From Opitutia bacterium UBA957 (lineage in GTDB: Bacteria; Verrucomicrobiota; Verrucomicrobiia; Opitutales; UBA953), in the NCBI GenBank assembly GCA_002293065.1, contig DBCN01000028.1, forward strand, positions 1-19,780: DNA of 19,780 bases, written 5' to 3'. The translations under genes and the position numbers were made by a program. Position 1 is the stretch's first letter, and each line of letters begins with the position of its first letter. Below are positions 1-8,072 of the stretch, piece after piece. Under the pieces are notes generated by a model. It saw only the letters and a program-made list of their open reading frames with translations. It made no database searches and had not been told where the DNA came from.

Positions 1-6
1 ACCTTA

Positions 7-37
7 CCCATCCCCTCTCCCCTCTCCCCCATCCCCC
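7..37 (-). other. C-rich leader tract, quadruplex motif on the minus strand
   Basis: Five runs of three to five C (7-9, 12-15, 19-22, 26-30, 33-37) are separated by two or three bases. The minus strand therefore fits the general G-quadruplex pattern (four or more runs of at least three G, loops of one to seven bases). It lies in the 145-bp leader before the first gene. Similar tracts recur around 14673-14773. A folded structure or a role is inference. The rest of the leader (38-145) shows no clear promoter; a TAAAAT at 73-78 could be a -10 element but has no convincing -35. Confidence 0.5.
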
Positions 38-145
38 AATCATCTGGGAACCTTTCCCCTCATTTAGACTCATAAAATCCCATCGACAGCCCTAAGGGTC
101 GGGTTCAATCCTAATAGACCCCTAGGCACCCCACCCTATCCCTCT

Positions 146-2653
146 ATGTTCACCCAAACACGTACCCTCGTGGTCTTGACCGCCCTTGCGCTCTCGGCCC
201 TCACGGCCCCGGCCGCGGACGCCCCCAAAAAGGCCGATGCCCCGAAGAAAGCGGCGGCTAAGCCGACGGGCAAATTCATGGACATGGACTACGGTCGTTT
301 CCATAGCGCTTCCATCGACAACGCCCAAGGCAAGAGCCCCTTCGAGCAAAAGGGCTGCGCGGCCAACAAGGCGATCCTCGTCAACCTCGGCAAGGAAGAC
401 GCCGGCTACGCCTTCGACACCGAAACCCTGCGTGGCGCCGGCCTTTGGTCCGGTGGCTGGTTCAAGCGTAAAGGCGTCGTCTTCGACGGTGCGCACGGCC
501 CCAACCCGGCTCCCGCCGAAGGCTCTGACCTCTTCGCCGAAACCAATCCTGGCCCCGGCTGGAGCCAAAACGGAAGTTTTGCCGACCCCCGCAAGCTCCC
601 GGCCGGACCCGCGAAGGTGATGTCGCCGATTCCGCTCGGCCCGCTCCCGCGCGAACATTCCAAGTACCTTGGACTCCACCTCGCCGGTGACCGCGTCACC
701 TTCGCTTACACCGTCGGCGGTGCCAGCCTCCTCGAAAGCGCCGAACTCGAAACCATCGGCGGCGTCAAAGTCATCAGCCGCAGCTTCACCGTCGTCTCGG
801 GCGAGTTGAATGAATCCGTCCGCCTGGCCGACCTGCCCTACGGCGGCAGCATGAAGGCCAACGGCCTCACGGCTTCACTGACGCTCTCCAAGGGCAAGCC
901 GAACGACGCGCTTCCGACCGAAGTCGCCGTCCACGGCGTCAACGGCACCCTGACCACGGACGGCAACGTGCTCGTGCTCAAGCTCGGCAAGGTCGCTACG
1001 GGCACCAGCTTCAAGATTTCCTTCGCCCACGGCGGCAAGGACGTCGCTGCCCTGACCAAGGCCGCCGCCGGCAGCGCCAAGCCCGTCGACCTCCGCGCCT
1101 TCACCCAGGGTGGCGAAGCCCACTGGAAGCAGGAAGTCGTCACCGCCGGCATCCTCGGTGAAGTCGACCAAGCCAAGCAGGCCGCGACCGTCAAGGAGCA
1201 GCTTGCGAAGGCCACCGACGCCAACAAGAAGGCCGCCTTGGAGGACAAGCTGGCCGAAATCCTCAACGCCCCTTACCTCGTCGACAACGTCACCGCACCC
1301 GAGGACAACCCGTACAAGTCTTGGATCCGGGTGGGCGGTCACGCCTTCTTCAAGGACGGACGCATCGCCTTCTCCACCTGGAGCGGCGACGTCTGGATCG
1401 GCAAGATGGCGGACGAAAAGCTGAGCCAGATCACCTGGCGCCGCTACGCGACGGGCATCTTCCACGGCCTCGGTTTGGCCATCGTGAACGACCAGCTCTA
1501 CGTGCTCGGCCGCGACCAGATCACCCGCCTGCATGACCGCAACGGCGACGGCGAAGCCGACTTCTACGAGAACTTCAACAACGACGTCCAGGTCACCTCG
1601 AACTTCCACGAGTTCACCTTCGACCTGCAAACGGACTCCCAAGGCAACTTCTACTTCCTGAAGGGTGGACCCGTGAATCCGGGTGGCCGCGGCTGGGGCC
1701 CGCTCAGCGAGCACCATGGTTGCATCTTCAAGGTCTCCCCGGACGGTCAAAAGTTCGAAGTCTACGCCACCGGCATCCGCGCCCCGAACGGCATGGGCGT
1801 GGGTCCCAACGGCGAAATCTCCAACGGCGACAACCAAGGCACGTGGGTGCCCGCCGACTACATCCACTTCTCGAAGCCCGGCGATTTCATCGAAGTCCCC
1901 GACCTCTCGCACCGCCAGCCCGCGCCGACGAAATACGGCACGCACCTCTGCTGGATTCCGTTCGACGTGGATAACTCCAACGGCGGCCAGACTTGGGTCA
2001 CGAGCAAGAAGTGGGGTCCCTTCGAAGGCCGCATGCTCTACCTCTCCTACGGCAAGTCTTCGCTCTTCGGCGTTCTCCAGGAACGCGTGGGCGAGGTCCC
2101 GCAGGGTGGCGTGGTCAAGTTCCCCCTGAAGTTCACGACCGGCCAGATGCGCGGCCGCTTTCACCCGATCGATGGCCAGCTCTACACCTCCGGCCTCAAG
2201 GGCTGGCAGACCAACGGGGTCAAGGATGGGGCCATCCACCGCGTCCGCTACACCGGCAAATCCGTGACGATGCAGGAGTCGCTCCACATCACGACCAAGG
2301 GCATCACCATCGGCTTCTCGGGCGCGCTCGACAAGAAGACCGCGGGTGACGTGCAGAACTACTCCATCGAACAGTACAACTACCTGTATTCGGGCGCCTA
2401 CGGCTCGGACGACTATAAGGTCAGCAAGCCCGGCACCAAGGGCACCGACCCGGTGGCCATCAAGTCGGTGACCGTCTCCGCCGACGGCAAGTCGATCTTC
2501 CTCGAAGTCCCCGGCCTCCAACCCGTCGAGCAGATGCGCATCAAGATGAACCTCAAGGCGGTCGACGGCACGCGCGTACCCGATGAAGTCTGCAACACCA
2601 TCAACGTGGTGCCGGAGAAGCAGGGCGAAGACTATCGCAGTTTCGCCAAGTAA
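146..2653 (+). CDS. Secreted PQQ-dehydrogenase-like beta-propeller protein (DUF6797-type), no haem motif
   Basis: An 835-residue exported protein. Residues 1-24 are a Sec signal peptide, followed by a Lys/Ala/Pro-rich linker (about 25-43). An N-terminal domain (about 44-330) resembles what I recall as DUF6797; a charged helical stretch follows (about 338-375). From about W393 to 720 it has repeated blade-like segments of the soluble glucose dehydrogenase/PVC dehydrogenase type, with a calcium-loop-like D464-x-N-x-D468-G-x-x-D472. The C-terminal 110 residues look like an Ig-like domain. Relatives are often joined to a cytochrome c domain, but no CxxCH occurs here; the four cysteines near CAAN, CIFK, CWIP and CNTI are not haem sites. 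A separate multihaem protein follows at 2758, so it may be the electron partner. The ATG at 146 starts directly at the signal peptide. Substrate and cofactor are unknown; it could be a non-catalytic propeller. Confidence 0.8.
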   Translation: MFTQTRTLVVLTALALSALTAPAADAPKKADAPKKAAAKPTGKFMDMDYGRFHSASIDNAQGKSPFEQKGCAANKAILVNLGKEDAGYAFDTETLRGAGLWSGGWFKRKGVVFDGAHGPNPAPAEGSDLFAETNPGPGWSQNGSFADPRKLPAGPAKVMSPIPLGPLPREHSKYLGLHLAGDRVTFAYTVGGASLLESAELETIGGVKVISRSFTVVSGELNESVRLADLPYGGSMKANGLTASLTLSKGKPNDALPTEVAVHGVNGTLTTDGNVLVLKLGKVATGTSFKISFAHGGKDVAALTKAAAGSAKPVDLRAFTQGGEAHWKQEVVTAGILGEVDQAKQAATVKEQLAKATDANKKAALEDKLAEILNAPYLVDNVTAPEDNPYKSWIRVGGHAFFKDGRIAFSTWSGDVWIGKMADEKLSQITWRRYATGIFHGLGLAIVNDQLYVLGRDQITRLHDRNGDGEADFYENFNNDVQVTSNFHEFTFDLQTDSQGNFYFLKGGPVNPGGRGWGPLSEHHGCIFKVSPDGQKFEVYATGIRAPNGMGVGPNGEISNGDNQGTWVPADYIHFSKPGDFIEVPDLSHRQPAPTKYGTHLCWIPFDVDNSNGGQTWVTSKKWGPFEGRMLYLSYGKSSLFGVLQERVGEVPQGGVVKFPLKFTTGQMRGRFHPIDGQLYTSGLKGWQTNGVKDGAIHRVRYTGKSVTMQESLHITTKGITIGFSGALDKKTAGDVQNYSIEQYNYLYSGAYGSDDYKVSKPGTKGTDPVAIKSVTVSADGKSIFLEVPGLQPVEQMRIKMNLKAVDGTRVPDEVCNTINVVPEKQGEDYRSFAK

Positions 2654-2672
2654 TCACCCTAGATTCCCAACG

Positions 2673-2699
2673 AAGGCCCGGCTCACGCCGGGCCTTTTT
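2673..2699 (+). terminator. Rho-independent terminator after the beta-propeller gene
   Basis: A nine-base-pair GC-rich stem (AGGCCCGGC paired with GCCGGGCCT, extendable by one A-T pair) has a TCAC loop and runs directly into five T. It lies 20 bp past the stop codon. It should end most transcripts of the first gene, so the cytochrome gene at 2758 probably needs its own promoter or read-through. No clear promoter is visible in 2700-2757. Confidence 0.9.
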
Positions 2700-2757
2700 G
2701 TTGCTGAACGCTTGCCATGGTCAGGCGACGTGACGCAATGAGAGCTGTCCCGTTGCC

Positions 2758-4770
2758 ATGCCCTTCCTCCGCTTCCTCACCCTGTCCTGCCTGACGCTGC
2801 TCGCCCTCGCGGCGACCCTCGTCGCCAGTGAGCCCGGCCTGACTACGACCTTCACCGCCGGCGACCAAACGGACGCGCGCGTCGATCGGATGCTCGCGCT
2901 CTATGTCCCCGCCGGGCAACCCGTCACGCCGTTCCTGAAGGCCGGCCCCTTCACCGCCAAGTGGGAAGGCCAGATCGAATCATCCATCCGCGGCAACTTC
3001 ACGTTCAGCGCGGAGACTTCGGGCAAGTTCAAGTGCACGATCAACGGCCAAGTCGCCTGGGATGGCAGCGGCCCCAAGACCATCCAGATCAACCAAGGCG
3101 CCAACCAGATCTCGGCCGAGTTCACGAGCGCCGCGCAGGGCGACAGCTTCGTCCGCTTCTTCTGGCAGTCGAAGGATTTCCCGCTCGAGCCCGTGCCGCC
3201 GATGGCCTTCGCGCATACCCCCACCCCCGCCGGGCAGGCCGGCCAGCAGTTGCGGGATGGTCGGCTGCTCTTCGCGCAGCTGAATTGCGCCGCTTGCCAC
3301 GCCGATGCCGCCAAGATACCCGCCAAGGGCCAAGGCATGCCGGAGCTCGGCCAGCTCGCCCCCTTGCTCAGCGGCTTCAGCACGAAGTATAACCCCGACT
3401 TCCTCACGGAGTGGATCGCCGACCCGCACGCCATCCGCCCGGGCACGCACATGCCCAAGGTCTTCACGGGTCCCGACGCGGCCCAGAAAGCGGCGGATGT
3501 CGCTGCCGCGCTTTCCCAAGGCGATGCGCCCAAGCCAGGCGCAAAACCCAAGGCCGAAGACGGCCTCGTCGGCGGCGCCCTCTTCGCGAACCTCGGTTGC
3601 ATCGGTTGCCACCAGCGTCCCGATGCCGAAGTCGACGGCAGTCCGAGCCATGGGCGGATCCCGCTCGCCCACCTGAGCGACAAATACCAACTCCGCGTCG
3701 AAGCCCTCGCCGCCTTCCTTAAGGACCCCAGCGCGAACTACGCCGCCACGCGCATGCCGCACTTCCGTCTCAACGACGAGGAAAGCACGCAACTCGCCAG
3801 CTATCTCCTGCTCAATGGCCGCATGATCAAGCGGAAGTCACTCCAAGGCGACGCTGCCCGCGGGGGCCAGCTGCTCCTCAGCGCGGGTTGCCTGAATTGC
3901 CACGCCGGCATGCCCGCCACCACGCAGCCCGCCTTGGCCATCGTCCAGAAGGCCGCCGATAAGGGCTGCCTCGCCAGCACCCCCGCCCACCGCGGTACGG
4001 CTCCAGACTACGCCCTCACCGCTCCACAGCGGGCCGCCCTCAGCGCCTTCCTGCGCACGGACCTCGCTTCGCTGCACCAGGATGTACCGGCCGAGTTTGC
4101 CGCCCGCCAAATCAAGGACCTGAACTGCGTGGCCTGCCACGACCGGGACAGCGCGGGCAGCACTTGGGCGATGGTGGACAATGAATCCCGCAAACTCCGG
4201 GCCGCCCTGCCCGCCAAGGACCACGTCGAAGGCGAACCCGTGCCCGACGCTCCCGTGCCTGCGCTCACTTGGACCGGCGAGAAGCTGCGCAACGATTGGC
4301 TCGTGAAGTTCCTGGCCGGCAAGGTCGAGGAAAAGCCGCGGCCATGGCTGATCGGGCGCATGCCCGGCTTCGCGCACTTCGCCGACGGTCTCGCCTTGGG
4401 CTTCGCCCATCAACACGGCCTGCCGCAACAGGAACCCGCGGAAGCCGCCCCCAACGAAACCAAGGTGAAGTTCGGCGAAACCCTGCTCGGCAACAGCGGA
4501 GGCTTTAATTGCATCCAGTGCCACGGCCTCGGCGACCAAGCCGCCACGGCGGTCTTCGAAGCCCCGGCGATCAATTTCGTGCAATCGAACGAACGACTCC
4601 GTAAAGGTTACTTTGCCCGCTGGGTGATGGCCCCAACCCGCATCGACCCGCAAACCAAGATGCCGAAGTACGCCGATCCCGAGGGCATGACCCAGTTGAC
4701 CGATCCCCTGGACGGCAAAGGCGCCGAGCAATTCGAGGCCATCAGAGAATACCTCCGGACGGTGAAATAG
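2758..4770 (+). CDS. Secreted PA14-domain cytochrome c with five CxxCH haem motifs
   Basis: A 670-residue exported electron-transfer protein. Residues 1-24 form a Sec signal peptide (cleavage likely after VAS). Residues about 27-145 look like a PA14 domain, a fold often linked to carbohydrate binding. Five haem-binding motifs follow: CAACH 177-181, CIGCH 281-285, CLNCH 378-382, CVACH 457-461 and CIQCH 585-589. Four have a Met-Pro downstream that could give the distal axial Met, as in class I cytochromes c: M232, M333, M535 and M635. The third has none in the usual place. The protein probably sits in the periplasm or on the outer surface, takes electrons from a dehydrogenase (the 146-2653 protein is the obvious candidate) and passes them to a respiratory chain. 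The partner and the carbohydrate link are inference. The ATG at 2758 immediately precedes the signal peptide. Confidence 0.85.
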   Translation: MPFLRFLTLSCLTLLALAATLVASEPGLTTTFTAGDQTDARVDRMLALYVPAGQPVTPFLKAGPFTAKWEGQIESSIRGNFTFSAETSGKFKCTINGQVAWDGSGPKTIQINQGANQISAEFTSAAQGDSFVRFFWQSKDFPLEPVPPMAFAHTPTPAGQAGQQLRDGRLLFAQLNCAACHADAAKIPAKGQGMPELGQLAPLLSGFSTKYNPDFLTEWIADPHAIRPGTHMPKVFTGPDAAQKAADVAAALSQGDAPKPGAKPKAEDGLVGGALFANLGCIGCHQRPDAEVDGSPSHGRIPLAHLSDKYQLRVEALAAFLKDPSANYAATRMPHFRLNDEESTQLASYLLLNGRMIKRKSLQGDAARGGQLLLSAGCLNCHAGMPATTQPALAIVQKAADKGCLASTPAHRGTAPDYALTAPQRAALSAFLRTDLASLHQDVPAEFAARQIKDLNCVACHDRDSAGSTWAMVDNESRKLRAALPAKDHVEGEPVPDAPVPALTWTGEKLRNDWLVKFLAGKVEEKPRPWLIGRMPGFAHFADGLALGFAHQHGLPQQEPAEAAPNETKVKFGETLLGNSGGFNCIQCHGLGDQAATAVFEAPAINFVQSNERLRKGYFARWVMAPTRIDPQTKMPKYADPEGMTQLTDPLDGKGAEQFEAIREYLRTVK

Positions 4771-4787
4771 CCGGGGACGGGTTGGGC

Positions 4788-4810
4788 TGACTTATAAACA
4801 ACATAAGTCA
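4788..4810. promoter_or_regulatory. Operator-like perfect inverted repeat upstream of the oxidoreductase gene
   Basis: TGACTTAT and ATAAGTCA form a perfect 8-bp inverted repeat around a 7-bp AT-rich spacer (AAACAAC). It lies 18 bp past the cytochrome stop and about 190 bp before the oxidoreductase start. The stem is AT-rich and no T-run follows, so a terminator is unlikely. The 23-bp size fits a site for a dimeric helix-turn-helix repressor or activator. No regulator gene is in the window. The rest of 4771-5002 has no other clear signal. Confidence 0.4.
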
Positions 4811-5002
4811 CTCATCATCAATACTTAGCGGAACATCAAAACAGTTTCTTCCGGGTCAGGCACCTTCTATTCGCAGCCTACTCGCACCGCGAGACGGCAA
4901 AAACCTCCCCACCCGCCCCGGAAGCCGTCCCGCTTGTCTCAGGAAGTGGCTCGACTGTATCAAAAAGTCCATATGCTCGGACGACACCCCAAGCCCTCTC
5001 TT

Positions 5003-6529
5003 ATGTCCCAACTCAATCGTCGATCGTTCATCAAGAACACGGCCATCGCTACCGCGGTGGCTGGCCTCAGCGCCCGCAGCTTCGCGCAATCCACCGGCGC
5101 CAACGGTGACCTCCGCGTCGCCGTCGTCGGTTTCCGCAGCCGCGGCATGGAGCACATCAAGGAGCTCCAGAAGATCAAGGGCGTCCGCATCGTCGCCCTC
5201 TGCGACGTCGACTCGACCGTGCTTGCCAAGGGCCTCAAGGCCGTCCCCGGCGCCAAGGGTTACGCCGACATCCGAAAGATGCTGGAAGACAAGGATATCG
5301 ATGCCGTCTCGATCGCTTCGCCGAACCATCTCCACTCCATCCAGGGCATCTGGACGCTCCAAGCCGGCAAGCACCTCTTCATCGAGAAGCCCCTTTCGCA
5401 TAACATCTTCGAAGGCCAGCAGCTCGTCGCCGCTTCGGAGCACTTCAACAAGCTCATCGTCCAGGCCGGCACGCAAAGCCGTTCGGGCGCCGGCATCATC
5501 GCCGCCGTCAAGGACGTCCACGCCGGCAAGTACGGCAAGGTGAAGGTCGCCCGCGCGATCTGCTACAAGCGCCGCAAGTCCATCGGCCCGGCCAAGAAGA
5601 ACGAAATCCCTTCGACCATCGACTACGACCTCTGGAACGGCCCGGCCGACATCCAGGAGTCCATCCGCGGCAACCAGAGCGACAAGAACGCCGAAACCAC
5701 CAGCTTCGGCGCCGTCCACTACGATTGGCACTGGTTCTGGAACTACGGCGGTGGCGACCTCTGCAACCAGGCCATCCATGAAATCGACATCGCGCGCTGG
5801 TTCCTCGGCACCCACGAAGTCGCCCCGGAAGTCGTCTCCGTCGGTGGCCGCTTCGGCTATGTCGACTGCGCCGAAACCCCGAACACCTTCATCTCGATCC
5901 ACAACTACGCCGCGGCCCCGCTCATCACCGAAGTCTACGGCCTCACCGCCGACGGCAAGATGAACGGCCCGATGAACAAATTCGGCAAGTTCAAGAAGGC
6001 TCCGGACATCGGCATCGTCGTCGAGTGCGAGAACGGCACCATCGTGGTGCCCGACTACAACTCCGCGCAGGCCTACGACACCAAGGGCGAGCAGACCAAG
6101 TCCTACGGCAAGGCCGTGGAACAGGTCGACCTCACCGGCGGCGCTTCCGGCCACCACGCCAACTGGGTCGCCTGCATCCGCAAGGGCTCCGCTGAGGGCA
6201 TCAACGCCCCGGTCCGCGAATGCCACCTCTCCACCGCCCTCGTGCACTCCGCCAACATCTCCTTCCGCCTCGGCGCGAAGAAGAGCGCCGGCGAGATCGC
6301 CGAAGCCGTCAAGGCCAACGCCGGTCTGGCCGAAGCCTATGGCCGCATGAAGGACCACCTCGGCGTCAACGGCGTCAACCTCGATGAGACCAAGGCCGTC
6401 CTCGGCGTGCCGCTCACCCAGGACACCAAGACCGAGCTCTTCACCGGCGCCAACGCCGAAGCCGCCAACCGCGACCTCGTCGCGAAGCGCGAAGGCCGCG
6501 CGGGCTTCAAGATCCCGACCAAGTTCTAA
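5003..6529 (+). CDS. Tat-exported Gfo/Idh/MocA-family NAD(P)-dependent oxidoreductase
   Basis: A 508-residue oxidoreductase that probably oxidises a hydroxyl of a sugar or glycoside. A twin-arginine signal (N5-R-R-S-F-I-K11, hydrophobic stretch, SFA near 26-28) predicts folded export. The Rossmann segment VAVVGFRSRG (39-48) binds the nucleotide, E128-K-P is the family signature, and H259-x-x-D262 in the stretch ending IARWFLG fits the catalytic region of the C-terminal domain. Because it is exported folded, the cofactor is probably tightly bound, as in glucose-fructose oxidoreductase. I chose the ATG at 5003 because it places the Tat motif near the N-terminus; an in-frame TTG at 4934 and ATG at 4973 would add an uncharacteristic extension. 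The next gene is a DUF1080 protein, suggesting paired oxidation and cleavage of glycosides. The exact substrate is unknown. Confidence 0.88.
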   Translation: MSQLNRRSFIKNTAIATAVAGLSARSFAQSTGANGDLRVAVVGFRSRGMEHIKELQKIKGVRIVALCDVDSTVLAKGLKAVPGAKGYADIRKMLEDKDIDAVSIASPNHLHSIQGIWTLQAGKHLFIEKPLSHNIFEGQQLVAASEHFNKLIVQAGTQSRSGAGIIAAVKDVHAGKYGKVKVARAICYKRRKSIGPAKKNEIPSTIDYDLWNGPADIQESIRGNQSDKNAETTSFGAVHYDWHWFWNYGGGDLCNQAIHEIDIARWFLGTHEVAPEVVSVGGRFGYVDCAETPNTFISIHNYAAAPLITEVYGLTADGKMNGPMNKFGKFKKAPDIGIVVECENGTIVVPDYNSAQAYDTKGEQTKSYGKAVEQVDLTGGASGHHANWVACIRKGSAEGINAPVRECHLSTALVHSANISFRLGAKKSAGEIAEAVKANAGLAEAYGRMKDHLGVNGVNLDETKAVLGVPLTQDTKTELFTGANAEAANRDLVAKREGRAGFKIPTKF

Positions 6530-6541
6530 GCTCCGAACCTT

Positions 6542-6581
6542 GAGGCGGAGCGGTCGCAAGGCCGCTCCGCCTCACTCTTTT
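6542..6581 (+). terminator. Hairpin with short T-run just before the DUF1080 gene; terminator or attenuator
   Basis: A perfect 12-bp stem (GAGGCGGAGCGG paired with CCGCTCCGCCTC) with an 8-base loop is followed by CTCTTTT. It lies 12 bp past the oxidoreductase stop and ends 14 bp before the ATG at 6596. The weak T-run suggests leaky termination or an mRNA-stabilising stem between two co-transcribed genes. Confidence 0.7.
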
Positions 6582-6595
6582 ATAACCAAACCACC

Positions 6596-7984
6596 ATGCA
6601 CAAGACCCTCCTCACCCTCGCCCTGCTGCCGCTGGTAGCCGTGGCCGCCGAGCCGATCTTCAACGGCAAGGACCTCACCGGTTTCGCCAAGAAAGGCGGC
6701 GAAGCCACCTACGCCGTCAAGGATGGCGTCCTCGTCGGCACCTCGACGTTGAACACCCCCAACACCTTCCTCGCCACGACGAAGGACTTCGCGAACTTCG
6801 TGCTCGAGTACGAATTCCTCAACGACCCGCGCCTGAACTCCGGCGTGCAGTTCCGCAGCCACGCCCACGACAAGGAAACCTCGATCGTCGATGCCACCGG
6901 CAAGACCATCAAGGTGCCCGCCGGCCGCGTGCACGGCTACCAGGCCGAAATCGACACCGATCCGAAGAACGTGAAGAAGCCCGACACGCAGGCCCGCATG
7001 TGGTCCGCCGGCCTCTACGAAGAAGGCCGTCGGGGTTGGATCGTTCCGGGCTTCGGCGGCGGCGATGCCCTCGCCTTCTCCAAGCAGGGCCGTGAAATCA
7101 CCAAGGTCGGTGAATGGAATCGCGTGAAGATCGAAGCCAACGGCAACCGCGTCCGCACCTGGCTGAACGGCGTGCAGCGCGTCGACGCCCGCGACGACGG
7201 CTACCTGTCCGGCTTCATCGCCTTCCAGGTGCACGGCATCGGCAAGGACAAGGATAAGGATGGCACGACGGTGCAGTGGAAGAACATCACGCTGACCGAA
7301 ATCCCCGACAACACCCTGACCGACTCCGAGAAGGCCGACGGCTGGGCGCTGCTCTTCGACGGCACGAGCACCAAGGGTTGGCGCTCCGCCAAGGGTCCGG
7401 ACTTCCCGAAGGCCGGCTGGTCCGTCGTCGACGGCACCCTCCGCACCGCCAAGGGCGACGGCAAGGAATCCGCCGCCGCCGGCGACATCGTCACGCTCGG
7501 GGCTTACAAGCAGTTTGAGATCTCGGTGGACTTCAAGCTGACGACCGGGGCCAACAGCGGCCTGAAGTACTTCGCGCAGCCCTCGCTCAACCAAGGCGCC
7601 GGTTCGGCCTTCGGCCTGGAGTTCCAGATGCTCGACGACGACGTCCATGCCGACGCCAAGCTCGGCCGCGACGGCAACCGGACGGTTTCCTCGCTCTACG
7701 ACCTCATGACGGCCAAGAACAAGCGCGCCAACGCCATCGGCCAGTGGAACAACGCCTACGTCGTCACCAAGGGTACGAAGGTCGAACACTGGCTCAACGG
7801 CCGCCTCGTGGTCGCCTATGACCGCGGCTCCCAGGAGTTCCGCGACCTCCGCGCCAAGTCGAAGTACGCCGACCCCAAGTTCGGCGCCAACTTCGGCGAA
7901 TGGGAATCGGGCCACATCCTGCTCCAGGAGCATGGCGATGAGGTCTGGTTCAAGAACGTGAAGCTCCGCGACCTGTCCAAGTAA
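6596..7984 (+). CDS. Secreted tandem DUF1080 (3-keto-disaccharide hydrolase family) protein
   Basis: A 462-residue exported protein with a short Sec signal (1-18, AVA-AEP). It has two DUF1080 domains, a concanavalin-like beta-sandwich fold whose characterised members cleave 3-keto-glycosides. Domain 1 begins at IFNGKDLTGF and covers about 20-240; domain 2 begins at G249-W-A-L-L-F-D-G256 and runs to the end. Each repeats the family layout: a FNGKDL/FDGTSTKGW opening, a NSGVQFR or NSGLKYF strand, and a closing KNITL/KNVKL strand. The family is often single-domain, so the duplication is notable. It follows the Tat-exported oxidoreductase by 66 bp, which supports an oxidise-then-cleave route for glycans in the periplasm. 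Whether both domains are catalytic cannot be told; one may only bind glycan. Confidence 0.87.
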   Translation: MHKTLLTLALLPLVAVAAEPIFNGKDLTGFAKKGGEATYAVKDGVLVGTSTLNTPNTFLATTKDFANFVLEYEFLNDPRLNSGVQFRSHAHDKETSIVDATGKTIKVPAGRVHGYQAEIDTDPKNVKKPDTQARMWSAGLYEEGRRGWIVPGFGGGDALAFSKQGREITKVGEWNRVKIEANGNRVRTWLNGVQRVDARDDGYLSGFIAFQVHGIGKDKDKDGTTVQWKNITLTEIPDNTLTDSEKADGWALLFDGTSTKGWRSAKGPDFPKAGWSVVDGTLRTAKGDGKESAAAGDIVTLGAYKQFEISVDFKLTTGANSGLKYFAQPSLNQGAGSAFGLEFQMLDDDVHADAKLGRDGNRTVSSLYDLMTAKNKRANAIGQWNNAYVVTKGTKVEHWLNGRLVVAYDRGSQEFRDLRAKSKYADPKFGANFGEWESGHILLQEHGDEVWFKNVKLRDLSK

Positions 7985-8006
7985 ACCCCGGACGAGTCGA
8001 CCACCG

Positions 8007-8032
8007 AAGCGGGCCTGCGGGCCCGCTTTTTT
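8007..8032 (+). terminator. Rho-independent terminator after the DUF1080 gene
   Basis: An 8-bp stem (AGCGGGCC paired with GGCCCGCT, extendable by an A-T pair) with a TGCG loop runs into six T (8027-8032). It lies 23 bp past the stop codon and closes the oxidoreductase/DUF1080 unit. Only 40 bp then remain before the next start at 8073, a tight space for a full promoter. Confidence 0.9.
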
Positions 8033-8072
8033 GTGCCCTTGCAGGCGACCGACGTCCGCTCACGCTGACCCC

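Noticed and set aside
98..112. GGGTTCAATCC resembling a tRNA T-arm
   Set aside because: The flanking bases do not pair as a T-stem, and no anticodon arm, D-arm or acceptor stem can be built around it.
875..2521. Long minus-strand open frame opposite the beta-propeller gene
   Set aside because: It is the antisense shadow of a GC-rich gene. The translation is low in complexity (rich in Val, Asp, Glu, Gly, Ala) and has no domain; the plus strand has signal peptide and fold.
2758..2832. Lipoprotein reading of the cytochrome signal (Cys at residue 11)
   Set aside because: The Cys lies too close to the N-terminus, inside the hydrophobic core and without a good lipobox; cleavage after VAS near residue 24 is more likely.
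4934..5002. Upstream TTG (4934) and ATG (4973) starts for the oxidoreductase
   Set aside because: They would bury the twin-arginine motif 20 or more residues inside; the ATG at 5003 gives a standard Tat signal.
4856..6559. 567-codon minus-strand open frame opposite the oxidoreductase gene
   Set aside because: Same compositional shadow: repetitive Val/Gly/Asp/Glu sequence without motifs, while the plus strand encodes clear Tat, Rossmann and EKP motifs.
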